From Pseudocercospora fijiensis CIRAD86 (lineage: Eukaryota; Ascomycota; Dothideomycetes; Mycosphaerellales; Mycosphaerellaceae), in contig NW_006921534.1 of NCBI RefSeq assembly GCF_000340215.1, forward strand, positions 1,349,668-1,413,667: DNA of 64,000 nt, given 5' to 3'. How positions within the stretch are numbered: position 1 is the stretch's first letter; each line of letters opens with the position of its first letter. Below, one piece after another: positions 29,942-44,700 of the stretch. A program made the position numbers and the translations under genes. The notes beneath the pieces were generated by a model. That model was given only the letters and a program-made list of their open reading frames with translations. It was not told the origin of the DNA and ran no database searches.

Positions 29942-32900
29942 CTATCTCGACCGTTTAAACACCTATCGCTCTTCTAAGACGACTTCTAATCTCTTCGCTA
30001 CCGTAACGATCTCGAGCAATTCGAAGTCGTCTTATATCTACAGTTCTATAGTCGCGCACCTCGCGCTCTATAGTCTAAGTCGCTAAAGGGGCGTACTAGG
30101 TTAAGTACCTTCTATAGTTATTATCTCTCTCTACTACCAATCTTCGCTAGTCGCTATAGCGAAGATTAACGGTTCTAGTTCGCGCGATAGCGTACGCTAT
30201 CTAATATTGCTACGCCTAACGCGCGACTCTATCTTGTTTACGCTAGCAGGCACCTTCCCTATTAACACTTAGAATACTCTTTAAGAGGAAGAGGACCCGC
30301 TAGATCTAGATCTATACGGATAATAGTAACAAGATATCCTAAACAGACTCCTAGAGGATTCGCGTCGCGACTCCCTCGACTTAGATATCGACCTTATACG
30401 ACAACTGCGCGATAAGAACCTTAACCCTCTAGACGAAACTATAGTCGCTATTAATATTAACAATAACGGCACCGCGTCGATACTGCGCGTACTACTCGCC
30501 GAGCTTAAGAAGCTCGACTAGGACTTATTTAAGAACACAGTTAGTTAATACCCTAACTCGACTTTCTATATCGTCCGCCGCCTTAAGAACGACTATCGAG
30601 AGGCTCTTAACTAGGTTTAAGTGCTCTAGGAAGCTAATAACCTAAACCGTAAGAAGTACGAAATAGCTAGATAGCGCGCTTTCGATCTATAGTAAGAGGT
30701 AGACCTTCTATAGTAAGAGTAGGGAAACACCGAGAATCTAAAAAAAGAGCTAGATAAGATAACTAGCAAGAAGGACTAGTATCGCAAATATATAAAAAAT
30801 GCTAAACAGAAGTGTAAGGCATATAAGAAGGTCGTAGAAGGACTATAAGCTCGCATCGACGCCCTCGAGGTAGAGAATAAGCTAACCTATACCGAAGAAG
30901 ACTTCCGGAAGCTTTAAGATAAGCTAAAAGAATGTTAGTAGCAACTCGAGGAAGCTAAGCGTAGCCGATTAGACAAGCGTAATAACACTAACCGCCGCTC
31001 GTCTAAGTCGCGCTCCCTTTCCTAACGCGTATGTAGAGAGGCACCTCCGCCGCTACCCTCTCTAAACAAGAACAAGGACGCTAACAAGGGCAACACGAAC
31101 CTAGATAATAACTCAAGCGACGAGTCTAATTCCGACAAGCGTAAGCTAAAGAAAATCAAGAAGTTTAAGAGCAACAAGTTAAATAATAAGGACTCTATAG
31201 CTATCCCCTTAGATAGCGAAGAAGAAGAAGATAGGGATATTGTCTCGTATAACGTAACTCTTAAGGAAGCCTTCCGTACGAACAAAGACATTAAAGTTAC
31301 TAAGTTTGACGGCACTAGCACGATCACATTCTAAGATTAGATTCGTAAGCTTAGTATTAAGCTCTTAGTTACCCGTTTTAAGGACGTGTCTTCTGCACTC
31401 GACTACGTCTTAAACACCTGCCTGTCTAGCACCCTAAAGGAGATAATAGCTCCTCGCGTTCCTTCCTTAGTCGATTTCGGATTCCTCGATAATGAGATTA
31501 ACCCCGAAGAAGCATTTACGTCTATGCGAGAAATGATTTAAGTACTAAAAGAAGACTACGGCGAATTTGACCTAGTCGGCAACGCTCGCTATAAAATGAG
31601 CAAGTTAGAGATGCCTTCTAACGCTAAGTTTACCGAGTAGTACCCTTCGTATTAGAAGATTAACGCTCGTATCCCTCGCACTAATAACAAGGTAGGACAG
31701 TCTTACTAGGTGTATTAGCTCTACTTAAAGCTAAACGTTAAGTACAAGGTTAGCTTGCGCCTTTAGTTATATAGTACAGTCGCTAAGCTAGTTAAGCTCT
31801 GCTAGCGCCTATAGCAGGACTTTATTCGTATTAACGAAGCGCACCCGCGAAAGGAAGCTAATAAGGATAGCAAAGATAAGCCTAAGGACAAAGACAAGTC
31901 CGCCTCTAAGCCGAACACTATAACGGCTCCTACTACTAGTCTCAAGGTATAGAACGACCGTCTAGACAAGTACAAGAACCTTCCAAAGATAACGAAGGAA
32001 CTCCGCGAACAATTGGACGCTAAGGGTCGTTGCCGCCGCTACCGAGAGAAGGGTTATAGTCCTAATAATAAGACCTGCCTACTTATCGACTATAAGAAGT
32101 TGCCGCCTAGTCCTCGCCCTAATACGAGCGGCACTACTACCACCGAGAACGTCGACTCGGAAAAAGCCTAGACTGCTATTATAGCGCAAATAATAGTAGT
32201 TATCCGTAGGATGCATTACATATACTAGTACTGCCTATTACATTAAGAGCCTCGGCATTGCAAGCTACGCTCTAAGATATTTTAGCATTAAATACAGAAA
32301 CCCGACCTCCCGATATTAGATAGCACTTTATCGTAGAGGGACAAGCAAATAGAAACCCTTCTAAATTCTTTCTCGATAATAGTGCTAATACTTAGTACTA
32401 TAATAACTCCTATACGCAATACTATAATCTCCCGCGTATCAAACTACGCAACCCTTTTACCTTAGGTTTGGCTATACTTTCGACAGGCGGCTAGATAATT
32501 AGCGAAATAACCGAAGTTGAAGTAAATGTAGGTAGACACTACGAGAAGATTCGCTTCTTTATCGTTAAAAACCTCGGATACGACTTTACGCTTAGTTCTA
32601 GTTAGCATGCTTGTTATATGCCTACTAAGAACTAGAAAGACAAGACACTACAATTCCTTAATTATAGCTGCTAAGGCTATTCGATCTATATATACGTATT
32701 AGTATTAGCTATACCAAAACTACGTTCCCGTCCTTTCTCCGAACGACCTCTCTACTTCCGCGTAGCTATACTATCCCCGCTTAAGGCTATTTAATTATCG
32801 ACATCTGCTAGCACTCCCGCTAAAGAGAAGTTGCCTAAGATTAAAGAGGTAAGTCCTTAAGCGTTCGGGATGTATACGCGACGGAAGGGAGCCGTAGTTC

Positions 32901-33673
32901 ATTGTCTTTACCTTAATCTAAAGGAATCGAATTAGTACAAGTTACTAGCTAATCCATTTACGGCACAAGTGCTTAAAGCACACAGTATAACTGCAAAGCC
33001 CGTACGCTGCTCGAACACTGCGTTTGCATACGCTATGTTAATCGAATAGCTAGTAGCTAACGCTATCGAGAAACACAAAGACTGTCTAAAGAAGGTCTAC
33101 TCTTCTAATCTAGCAATAGCGTACGCTATGTTAGCGCCTTCCGATATTAACAAATTTATAAAAGGCAAAGATAAGCAGGAAGATATACTTCCTAAGTTGC
33201 CTAAAGAATATTATAACTAAGCAGACTGTTAGTCTCGCGAAGACGTAGATAAATTGCTACTATATCGCCCTACAGACTACTAGATCAAGTTACGAGATAG
33301 CAAATCCCCGCTATATATCCGCCCGCGCCCTATGTCTAATGTCGAGAACATAGTCGCTAAGAAGTAGGTAGATAATCAGTTAGAGAAAGGAAAGATCTAG
33401 CGAAGCAACTCCCCTACTACTATACCTATACTAATTGTACGAAAGCCTAGTAGAGGCCTTCGAGTCTATATTAACTATCGAGCACTTAATGAACTAACTG
33501 TTAAGAGCCGATATCCGATACCGTTACTATAGGATACTCTCAACAAGATTAGTAGCAAGAAGTAGTTTACTAAGCTCGACGTTATTGCCGCCTTTAACAG
33601 AATCCGGATAGTAGCGGGGGATAAGTAGAAGACCGCATTTACCTACAGGTACGGGTAGTTCGAATGCCTAGCT

Positions 33674-33859
33674 ATGCCCTTCGGACTGTGCAATACTCCT
33701 AGCACGTTTCAGTTATATATTAACGATGCCCTACGGGAATTCCTTAATAACTTTGTGTTAGCCTATCTTGATAACTGCCTTATCTTTAGCGATACGTACG
33801 AGGAACACGTAGAGCATGTTCGTAAAGTGCTCGACCGGCTTCGAGCCGCTAGCCTATAA
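33674..33859 (+). pseudogene. Reverse transcriptase fragment of the inner chromovirus
   Basis: The only part of the inner element that stays open for about 60 codons: the RT palm with [13 protein letters not shown] and [10 protein letters not shown]. The catalytic YLDD motif reads YLDN, a GAC to AAC change in TpG context, so even this open piece encodes a dead active site. Confidence 0.85.
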
Positions 33860-36674
33860 CTAGACATCGACAAATGCGAGTTCTACGTTTACGAGACCAA
33901 ATATCTCGGATTAATTATCGGTGCAGATAGTATCCGAATAGACCTAGAGAAGGTGTCTGCTATCTACGCTTAGGAGACTCCTCGCAACGTTAAGGACATC
34001 CAATCCTTCCTAGGGTTCGCAAATTTCTATCGACGCTTTATTAAGAACTTCTTACGTATCGCTATGCCTATAACTAGGTTAATACGTATAGTCGATGCAC
34101 CTAAGTAGGAATAGACGCCGGAATGCTAGAAAGTATTCGATACCCTTAAAGCCGTATTTATATTAGAACAGGTGTTGTCCTACTTCTAACTAGGGCTAGA
34201 GACAATTCTCGAAACGGACGCTTCTAACTTCGTTACTGTAGCCGTTTTGTCTTAGCGAGACAAAGAGGGTATACTAAGGCCTATTATATACCTCTCTCGC
34301 AAGATGTCTCCGACTAAATGTAACTATAACATCTACGATAAGGAACTCCTAGCAATCGTTAAAGCTTTCGAAGAATAGCGCCTAGAGTTAATAGCGCATA
34401 TTAATAAAGAAGAAGGTACCTTCGAGAACTTACCTATAGCCGAAGGCAAACTAGTCTTAGTCTACTTAGACTATAAGAACTTGGAACAATTTATAACTAC
34501 AAAAGTGTTAAACCGAAGACAAGCCCGTTAGTCCGAGTTCTTGTCGCAATTCTTCTTTAAGGTTATTTACCGACTAGGTGTGTAAGGCACTAAACTAGAT
34601 AGCCTTACTCGTCGTCCGCAGGATCGCCCTCTAGCCGGAGACCCTCGACTTACGTAATAAGAACGAACGTTGCTTCCGGAGGATCGTATCCTACGCCTTA
34701 ACTCTATAAGCGCCACTCCGCTAGGCAATAAGCTACTATAGGCAGTACGCGCTACGTACGAAGATACTAAGATTTAACAAGCCCTTTATTAGCTAGAGCT
34801 CGGTTAACTAGTGCTACTTCTTCGTCGGTAGAAACTAGATAACCGAGATGCCGTCGCTTTCGAAGGACTAATCTACCTTAAGAATCGTTACGACACATAT
34901 AGTATATATATACCGCGTACCGAGGACGACAAACTACATAAGCGCATCGTTAAGGAATACTATAACTTACCCGCCGCTAGTTACGCCGGCAGAGCAAAGA
35001 CCTACGACTTAGTCGCTCGCGATTTCCTATAGTCTAGGATTTCATAGACCGTGCGTATAGTAGTGCGTGCCTGCTACACTTGTCGTTCGACTAAACTATT
35101 ACTAGAATAGTAGCCTAGTCTCCTATAGCTACTTCCTATACCCTTCGAACTATAAGATAATATTGCTATAGACTTTGTTGTCTAACTGCCGCCTAGCACT
35201 AGAACAGTAGACGGCGTCGAATACAAAGACATTTTAACGGTTACTTGCCGTCTAGGCAAGGAAGCTCACCTTATTGCGGTTAAGTTAATAGAAGCTGAAC
35301 ACTGCGCCTACGTCTATCTAGACAAGATCTTCCGCTATTATAGGCTGCCTAAGAACATTGTTTCTAATCGAGGCTCCTAGTAGATCTCTACGTTCTAGAG
35401 ACGCCTTTGCTAGTTGTTAAAGATTAATTACAGACTTTCTACCGCCTTCTATCTAGAAACTGATAGACAGTCTAAGAATACTAACAAAGAGATAGAGCGC
35501 TATATTCGTACATTTACAGATTATGCTTAAGACGATTGGGTTAACTAGTTGCCTCTTACGGAGCTTACTCGCAACAATTACGTTAATAAGTCTACTAGTA
35601 TATTACTACTATTCGCTCGATAAGGCCGCAACGCTCGGATTAATATAAACCTAGACCTCCCTTAAAAGCTCCTTCCGTATAAACAAAAAGTCGACGCTGC
35701 TAAAGCTAATCGCTTCGCTAAGCAGATGCATAGTTTTTATAAGAAGTTAAAGGAATAGTTGCGCTTTGCTTAAGCTACCTAAGCCGAGTATGCTAACACT
35801 AACCGTACAGTGCTACCTCGTTATAGTGTCGGCGATCGGGTCTATATTTCTACTAAGAACTAGAAGACTCGTCGACCTTCTAAGAAGTTCGATATTAAAT
35901 AGTACGGTCCGGTTAGCATTACCGAAGACATTAACGGTAAGGCCTATAGGGTAAAGCTGCCGGCACACATCCCGGTTAATAACTCCTTTTACCTAGAAAT
36001 GCTCCGACCTGCTAATAATATAGACGAAGGTAAACAACTACCGCCTATCGAAGTTATCGGTAAAGACAACCGACCCGTAGATTAATACGAGATTAAGAAG
36101 ATTCTAGATTCCGGCTAGGTAGGCAGAGGCCGTAGCCGGTTACTTAAGTACTTAGTAAAATAGAAAGGATATTTAGACAGTAAAGCGACTTAGGAGCCTA
36201 TAAAGCAGGTAATTAGGGATAGACACGCTATCGTTACGGACTTTTATTACGATTACCTAAACGCGTCTATACAAGCAAACTTCGCTCCGCTAAGAGATTG
36301 GATCCCGTATAAAGAAGTTGATACAGCTAACGCTATTATCGGCAGCAATACTACGACTAGCTTAGCTAGCTTATTAACTGCGACCTCTCTCTTAGACGAA
36401 GATTACGAAGGGGGTCGCGTGCCTACGTAGAGTAAGTATCGCGATAAGAGCCCGGACGGTAGTATGCCTGTTCTTGATCCTGCTTTTACTAGCTAAGTCG
36501 CTAGTCTAGAGTAGGAGGAAGGAGGCGTTACCGTACTACCTAATATACCCGTACTGTCGCAGGTGCCGGTAAACGAGTTAGAAGAAGATGCGCTATTTGC
36601 AAACGCTGTATTAGCTACGCAAGGACATAGATATAGACTGTTAAGGACAATAGGCGAATTGAAAGGGGGGGTAG

Positions 36675-36847
36675 TGTTACGGGTTAAGCTCGAACATTTA
36701 CGTATTAGCTCGCACGTGCCTCGGCACGGGCCGTCCCGAGGCTTGGTACCTAGCTTTTAGTATTTAAACACCCCTCTCTCGCGCTCTCTTAGATAGATCG
36801 TCGAGATTCCGTTGTAACCTCTAAACCCCTACCTTTAGTCCCTTACA
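36675..36847 (+). repeat. Inner chromovirus 3' LTR
   Basis: 173 bp, same length as the 5' LTR, ending in canonical TTACA and followed by the TATAG target duplication. Confidence 0.92.
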
Positions 36848-38859
36848 TATAGATAGAATGCTATAGATAGGCGATGCTTAAGTCTTAGCTATAGGCAAAT
36901 CTCACTCTAATAATAAGATATAAATATCGAGCCTCGGTTAGAGACTATCCCTTTAGGGGTCCCCTAATAGGTATAGAAGATATTGTTCTATAGCGCTTCT
37001 GCTATATTAATAGTAGTCTAATCTTTCCGCGCCGGGATATATCGAGCGCCTTTAGTAAATCGATCTACTATAATAAGGATAGTATTATATACGTCCTTGC
37101 TGCCCCTACGCTTAGTAGGCGGAAGTCCTATAATAAAGTCTATTATAAGCTCTATAAATGGCTTATAAGGGATTAGCAATAAGGACAACTCGCTAAAAGG
37201 CTAATGCTTTAGTGCCTTAACACGTTAATATACGGTATACGTATCTACGTAGTCCTTTATATCCCGCTTACTATTTAGCTAGTAGTATATACGCGATAGT
37301 AGCTCGTGCGACCTCTCTATACTATAGTAACCGGCAAGCTTACTATTATAGTATCGCTTAAGAAGTTCTTGTCGGATCGAATGTTTAGCAGGGACATAGT
37401 ATCTGCCCTTAAACTTTAAATAACCTTTGTTATCGATCGACTAGTTACTCTTACTAGATCGAGTCTTTCGCCTACTTATAAGCTTGTCGATACGTTTAGT
37501 AGCAAAGGCGTCCCTCTGCTAAGCCCGTAACAGCTTATCTATAAACGATTAACTATCCCTATTTGTAAGGTTATTTAATAGCACCCTCGCTATTAAACGA
37601 GGTACGTATTATATGCATCTAATAGCACTAGTAGCCGGATTAACTACATTAGTGCTTTAATCGCTGTTACTATATATAGCGATATCGACTAGGGAGTTAT
37701 TATAACTTCTCCTATCTATATACTTAGCTCTTGCCTTAATACGCACTATTAATATAGCAAGAGCATTAATATGCTTTAAGCCGTCGCGGAGTCCGGTAAG
37801 CCGCTTATCCTACGCTTGCTTATTAACAATACGGGCTATAGCAATCTTATACTATAGGGTTAGAAACAAAGAATTAATGTATTAGGTTTCGCCGTTGTAA
37901 TTAGGTCGCCTCGATAGGCTATTAGTAGGGTTGCTTACGCCTAGCCGATATAATATATTAAAATCAAACCTAGCGAGGTAGACGGCCTATCTAGCCTATC
38001 GACCTATAACCCTAGTAACCTTAGTAATACTACGGAGGTTGTTATAGTCTATATAGACCTAAATAGTGTGCTAAGCACTATTAAGATAGTAGCGCTAATG
38101 CTTAAAGGCCTCGATAATAGCTAGGAGCTCTTACTCGTAGGTCTCGTAGCGACGCTCTATATCGATTATCTTTCGTAAAAAGAAGGCAATTAGGTACTAG
38201 TAATTGTCCTTATCTAATTGCTGTAATATAATAGCCGATATAGCGAACTATAAAGCGTTAGTCTTAATACGGATCTGCTTGCTTAGTACGAAATAGTGCA
38301 ATAAAGGGACTTCGGTAAATCGCTTCTTTAGACCGTTAAAAGCGGCTTGTGTTTTGTTAGTCTACCTAAACTCTCTAGAAGGGTTTGCCTTAGTCTTAGT
38401 GAGCTCAGTTAATAGCATTATATACCTCGAATAGCCCTTAATAAAACGGCGGTAGAAATTAGCGAAGCCGAGGAACGATTAAAGCTCCTTAATAGACGTA
38501 GGGACAGGCTATTTAGTAATTGTTTTAATCCGATTAGGATTAGCCTTAATACCCTTAGTTAATACGAGGAAACTAAGGAAGGCTACCTCCTTAGCAGCGA
38601 AGGTGCATTTAGAAGGCTTGTAATATAGTCTATAGGCTCGCAGGCGGTCGAGGACCTTGCGTACTACGGCCTAGTGTTCTATAATATTAGGTAAATGTAT
38701 ATAAACTAGGATATTATCTAGGTAAACCACACAGAGATAGTCTAATAGGCCTGAAAGGGCCCGATTAATATAGGACTAGAATGTTGTAGGGGCATTAGCT
38801 AGACTAAATAGCATAACTAAGTACTCGAAATAACTATAGCGAGTACGGAAGGCTGTTTT

Positions 38860-39333
38860 CTATTCGTTACCCTTACGAATGCGGATACGATAGTACGCAT
38901 CCTTAATGTCTAATATAGTGTAGTAGTAAGCCCTAGAAAGGCGATCGAGGGTCTTATTAATAAGAGGGAGTAGATAGCGGTCTTTGATAGTAACAGCATT
39001 AAGCCTACGATAGTCGATATATAGACGTAGGCTACTATCCTTCTTTAGTACGAATAGGATAGGTGCACTAGCAGGGCTGTTACTATACCGAATACGACTA
39101 TTAGCTAGGTTTTCCTCTAGGTACTTACGCAATATAGCAAGCTCGCGCTTACTAAGGTTGTAGAGTAGTCTAAAAGGAACCTCCTTGCCCTCTATAATAT
39201 TAATCTTATAATCCGTCTCTTTAAATATAGGCAATATCGATGCTAGGTAGTATTTGAACACATTAATATAGGTCTCTCGAATAGGTTCTAGTATGCGCTT
39301 AAGTTGTTTAGAATCTATACTATTAGGGGGCAC
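38860..39333 (-). pseudogene. Reverse transcriptase fragment of the outer chromovirus
   Basis: 157-codon open stretch covering the protease-RT linker and the first RT motifs: [49 protein letters not shown] and [14 protein letters not shown] continues downstream through a stop (expected Gln or Trp codons) to a VYLDN active site near 38,727-38,701. Tyr replaces His in several conserved places, as expected from CAY to TAY changes. Confidence 0.85.
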
Positions 39334-41498
39334 TAGTTTATCGTTATTACTACCGAGCAGGTCGGCCGTCGGATTAGCTAGGGTTAGGTTGCTAATAAAT
39401 AGGACCCTAATATTATTAGGGCACTCGCTAACATTAATATATTTAATGTCCTCTTTCCTAGCGATTCTAAATCGCTATTATTAACTGCCTAAGTCTATAA
39501 CTACAGCATAGTACTTAAGGACAGGGTTTCTAATAATAATATTAGATAGGAGGCTATCTATGTCTACTACGTAGGCAGTGAAGTTTAGTAGGCGCTTATT
39601 TCCGAGGTCGTCTTTTAGAACTATAGGAACATAGTAGGCTCTATAGGTTAAGTGCCGAGCGTTATTAAACTAAGCAAGGGTTAGTAGGTTAGTCCTCGGC
39701 AGTTGTCGAAGGTCTAATTGCTTAGCTAGGCGATAGCTAATAAGGGCGCTAACTAAATTCCCGGGGTCTAGTATAACCTTTGCCTTATAGTTAGTATCGG
39801 GCCTAGATATAAGACAGGTACGTATAATAGCTAGCACAATGTCGATAGTCTTACGCCGTACGAGGCTAACAGTTAGTACGGCGCTTACTCTTTTTTCGAA
39901 GGTTAGCCTATAGGGGTAGCGTTAGCTACTAAGAGGTGCTTTCGGTACTTAGTAGTAGTACGGTCGATTCGGGCCTAGTCCTTAGGTTTGTCGCATTAGC
40001 CTAGTAGATAGCTAGTGCTATTACAATTGAAGCACTTCAATCCGGTTAGTAGACTGCTATAGCTATTGTTGCTACTATTATTAGTCGAGCGGTTAGCATT
40101 ATAGGGATACGAGCCCCTTCTACGGCCCCTATCGCGGCCTCCTCTATATAGCCGCCGGCTACGGCCTCTTCTACGATCGTTACTATTCCTATTGTTAGTA
40201 TTGTTGTCCTAGTAGGAACCTTAGTTTCCTCCGCGGCTACTACGGTTACTACGGTTAGTACTAGCTAGTCGGATCCTTAATTCTAGTCGCTATTAGAGCT
40301 AAACAGCCCGTTCGGCTGTTTCTACTTCGACTATGAATTGAATGCGCGTTAGATTAGTCTATTCGAATATACGGCGGCGGTCCAATTTAAGGACTAATTC
40401 CTATCTCAATTTAGGGCGTATTTCGGAGATCTAGATAGAATCAGTTTTAGTCGGGAGGTTATCTTCGAGGGTCTTTAAATAGGCCTTAAATAAGCGAGCC
40501 GATTAATTAGTCTTTTGTTTAGCTCGAAGGTACTAGTCCTAAGCGTGTTATTGCCTTAGTATAGGGTTTCTAAGGGTGTCTAGTATAATAGTTTTGTAGG
40601 TCTGCTACTAAACAGTAGTCTAGTTATTAAGGGAGTTAAAATGGTTATCCTAGGTGCGTTTTAGGTCGCCGTTAATGTACTGCATAGTATAGACGACTAG
40701 TAAATAGTCATTTGGTAGAGCCCTTAGTGCGTTTCGTTAGTTAAGCTTACAGTTACGAATGTAGTCGTTGTATTGCTTTCGACTAGAGCTATTAAACACG
40801 GTGCAGTCCTTGAGTTTAGCATCCTTCTTCTAGACTAGGACTAGTAGTAAGGAAGGCCCTGCTATCGACTTAGTATTAGTTGTTAGGGCCTCCTAAAGGC
40901 GGCGAATTTCGAGAAGGTTATCCTTTAGCTATTGTTCTTAACGTAGGGCAGTGAGCCTGTTTTAGGTAGCTTCTTAGAGTCTCCCTACTAGTTAGGGGCC
41001 AAAGGCTAGCTAATTATATCGTCGATTAACAATATTGTTAAGAATGTCGTTAATAGGCAATTCTAGATTATTGCCTAGAATTACAGGTTCTTCTTTAGTA
41101 GGCTCTCCGGTAGGCTCTTTAGTAGGAGGCACTTTAGTAGGCACTTTAGCGGGAACTGTACTACTAGCGTTGTTATTGCTAGCGCTGCTAGCGGTAGCAC
41201 GGTTGTTGTTTCGTAATAAACCGGCTATTATAAGGGGCGATACCGATAATGTATTATTAGCCCCTAAGATGCGGATATAGCGGAGTTAGTAGATATTAGT
41301 CTAGTACGATTAACTTAGTGTAATAGGCCGTAGAGAAGGCCTTGCTTAATAATTAGTACGGTTGTTTCGATAGAATAGTACGTATAGGTCCCGTTCTTTG
41401 GGCGCAATATAGTTAGATTAGTCTTGTTCGTAGCTATACCGCTAAAAGCTTGAAATAAGAACTATCTAGCTGCTACCCTTAAAGGGTGGATCGAATAC

Positions 41499-41697
41499 TG
41501 TATAAGAAGGGTATATTAGCAGGTAGATAGGGTAGTAGTAGGTACGAGTAGTATTCGATAAGGAGCTAGGAGGAGAGAGAGGAAGGCAGGCAAGTTAGCC
41601 TATTGCTAAGCGCTAAGCCCTGCCTAAGGCATTAAGACCCTAGCTTTACTCGAGCCCGGTTACATACCAATTACGTATAACCTCTTTAGTCCTAATA
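41499..41697 (-). repeat. Outer chromovirus LTR, right (5' LTR)
   Basis: 199-bp copy of the LTR at 27469-27665, starting TGTATAAGAAGG and followed directly by the GTAAG target duplication. Confidence 0.88.
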
Positions 41698-41702
41698 GTA
41701 AG

Positions 41703-44700
41703 AGAGAATATAGTATTTATTATTATAGAGGTTGCGGAAGGAAATCTATAATAATCTTAGTATATTTATTATAATTATTAGTATACTATCTACTCGAACG
41801 ATATCCTTTTATATCCTTCGATATAATATAAATTTATAGCTCTAGAAGATATATCTTAGCGGATTATACCGCTAGTATTAGACGACGAGCTCCTTCGCCG
41901 TAACTCGAGTCCTTAACGACTACGTTAGTATTAATACCTAACTAGTAACGATGCCGACGTTATAGTAGTAGGATCTAAGCTAGAGTAGACGATTCGGTAC
42001 TAGGGCAAAGTCGTATATTCGTCGTCGCGTCGTAGGTAGTCGTTATTATTATCGTAGGTCGCTTTATATCGTCGCTTTATATAGATTAGTTAGTATAGGC
42101 TCGCTTAGCGCGTAGCGACGGTTACGTATATAAATAGTAATATTGCGGCCTTACGCGTCGTCTAAATATTACTACTATAATAACTAAGATAGCGACTACT
42201 TCTACGTAGCTCTATCTACCTCCTTCTAGTTATCGATATTACTAGTAGCGACCTCTATAAAGACGCTACTCCTATACGGTCTTAGCTACTATAGCCCTCC
42301 CTAATAGTAAGTCTCTAGCCTATAGGTCGCTACTCGCTACCTTCGCTAATATCGAGCCGTAGATATAAACGCTCTACGTAATCTACCGTAGCGAGTATTT
42401 TAATATTAGGAATGAAATCGTACTATAGCCGAGCTTAAATATAATACTACTTCTATAGCAATTCGCTAATAGCGCGCTATAGGCCTAGCCCCGGTATATT
42501 AAGAAGTGCTCTAAGGCGTAAACGAGCCGTATACTCCGTCGGTATTATACCGCGTACGCTAGAACCGTATCGTAGATAGGAACTACGGCTTCTCTCCTAG
42601 ACCTCCGTACTACGGCGTTATAGATTACCGGTAGTCTACGTATATATCGACCTTAGTATCTCTTATTCTAAATAAGATTAATTATAGGACGTTAGCTCGA
42701 GACGAGGAATACGTAGTACGTACTCTCGCGTATCGTTTAGTAGATTATAGTAGAAAGCTAATTTGTATAGATCTCTATACCTTAATAGTCGTAGGACAAG
42801 TACCCGGAAGGTAACTCTTACGTTAGCTTCCGCGATTAGGCTAAGTAAGAAGAGGAAAACGAGTAGTAGATTATCGAAGTTAATTTAAATCGGTATATAA
42901 ATAAGGACGACGAACGCGACGAGTTCGATCCGATACTATATCTCGAATAGTCTACGTCGCTATTTCTAAGGCATTGTCGCTAGGTATATCTAGCGCGTAC
43001 TCTAAGAATATAGCGTATTTACTAACCCGTTATAGATCGAATTCGCGGAAATAAAGCTTGCTACTATATATCCCTTCGGTATAGATCGCTTCGCTATCGT
43101 TCCTCTATACGCGTATCCTACTATAACGAGCCCGACGGATAGCACTTTCGTATAGAGAGTCCTCGTTTAGTACGACCTACGGAGGTTAGAGGAAATCTAT
43201 CTTCCTAGCGCTATCGATATACTACTATAATATAACTAACCCTTCGACTTCTCGTAAAACGACAACCGTATTAAATACTATAAGTTCTTCGATATAGAGG
43301 TAGGACGGGACTTCGATATAAAAAAGAGGCTATAGTTAGTATAGAATACTACTAGCTTCGGTCCTACTTAAATCGATACGGACAACGCGCTAGTAACCGC
43401 CTAGATAGGGCGTAGGAATAGAGAGTATTATCGTCTATAGTCCTATATAAAGACGGGCTAGTAGTACGTTAACTTAGGACTAATATAAGTATAGTACGCG
43501 CGCTCTAGATACGGACTATATCGTAAATTAGGAAGAAGGCGTATCGTATACCGGCGGAGGAGTCTAAGTACGGCCTTATAGATAGACTAATCTACCTCGT
43601 TTAGGTCTATAAACTATTAGCACATATTATCGTCTCTACTCCGTAAGTCGCCCTTACGCGACTTGTTATATATTCTAGCCGCGCGTCGGTCGGGTATATC
43701 TAAAGCTATATATCGTTCTTGCGAAGCGTAAAGATAATACGCTCCCTAAATAGACGGCGGTACCGGCTAAGTTAGAGGCGCTAGACAGACCGATATGTTT
43801 AGTTTTAGTTTCTATCTTATCCTAGTATAGATAGGAGAGTACGTACCTTCGAAGGTAAGGACTCCCTAGGACGTCCCGATTCGGATATAGTCCTACTCGT
43901 AGCGGCTCTCTCTATCTACTCGTCGCGTACTACGTACTACCTACCTAACCCCTATTATAGTATATTAATTTATATAACCTCTCCCTCGATCTCTAGAAAC
44001 GGCTCCCTCTAGTAGTAGGAGTTATTCGAAGCACTATACGAATATAGCAAAGATTAAAAGAAGACTATAAAGACTATAGCGCTGTCCTACGATACCGGAC
44101 GTATACCGTACTAGGACCTCGAAGTCGGATATAAGCCGTAGAAAGAACAGTAGAACGAGACGTAAAGGTTGCAAATATACGGTATAGATAGATATTATAT
44201 AGTATAGGAGAACGCCGTAGCTCTATACTAAGGCGCGACCTATACCTAGCTATTACGGCCTTAATAGACCTATAGTATAGGTCGCGACGCGCGAAGTTCC
44301 GCTAATATACTTAAATCGCGATATCTTTAAATACGCTCGTTAATTACGTCTAAACTCTAGCTCGTTTATAGCCTTTAAGTATACGCCGCCGACTCCCTAC
44401 TTCTCTAATAACTAAGGTTACTAGTCCGTATATCTAAAGCTAGCTTTATTCTATACCTTTTCTAATATCTAGAGTCGATCCTTTTTATTCCTATCTCGTA
44501 CGGAGCGGAACGCAATATTATACTAGATACCTAGAGTGCCTTCTATAGGGAAATCGAACGGCCGGCCTTATTTCCTAGATAGGATTAGATTAGTACTAGA
44601 TCCGCTAGTTAAGATAATACTTAGCTATCTCGGCTCGAAGGTATAGAATACCTATACTTTACTTACTAATTCGAACGAACGCGACTATAGGTCGAGGACG

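Larger units (their letters stand above)
29769..36847 (+). mobile_element. Inner chromovirus (Ty3/gypsy LTR retrotransposon), less heavily RIP-mutated
   Basis: 7,079 bp with 173-bp LTRs and a TATAG target duplication (29764-29768 and 36848-36852); it is inserted inside the integrase relic of the outer element. Plus-strand domains in order: Gag (about 30,240-32,000); zinc-knuckle remnant (about 32,028-32,080); aspartic protease (about 32,371); reverse transcriptase (33,411-33,860) with an intact MPFGLCN block and a YLDN active site; RNase H (about 34,200-34,380, ETDAS); integrase (zinc-binding part about 34,930-35,100, core 35,160-35,480); and a chromodomain (about 36,085-36,240). A polypurine tract (GAAAGGGGGG) sits just upstream of the 3' LTR. 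Many TAG/TAA stops make it inactive. More CpA survives here than in the surrounding elements. Confidence 0.92.
27469..41697 (-). mobile_element. Outer chromovirus (Ty3/gypsy LTR retrotransposon), RIP-mutated
   Basis: Bounded by LTRs of 197 and 199 bp and a GTAAG target duplication (27464-27468 and 41698-41702). The internal region is coded on the minus strand: Gag with a zinc knuckle (about 40,045-39,985, CFNC with the expected His changed to Tyr), protease-reverse transcriptase, RNase H, integrase and a C-terminal chromodomain (about 29,160-28,960). The integrase is cut at 36,848/29,763 by the inner element; excluding that insertion the element is about 7.1 kb. A purine-rich tract (minus strand, AGAAGGGAAG at about 27,678-27,669) lies next to the left LTR, as expected for the 3' end. 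The longest open piece is 38,860-39,333. Confidence 0.88.

Noticed and set aside
41035..41280. 81-aa plus ORF with Gly/Val/Leu-rich repeats
   Set aside because: It is antisense to the Gag region of the outer chromovirus and has no independent support.
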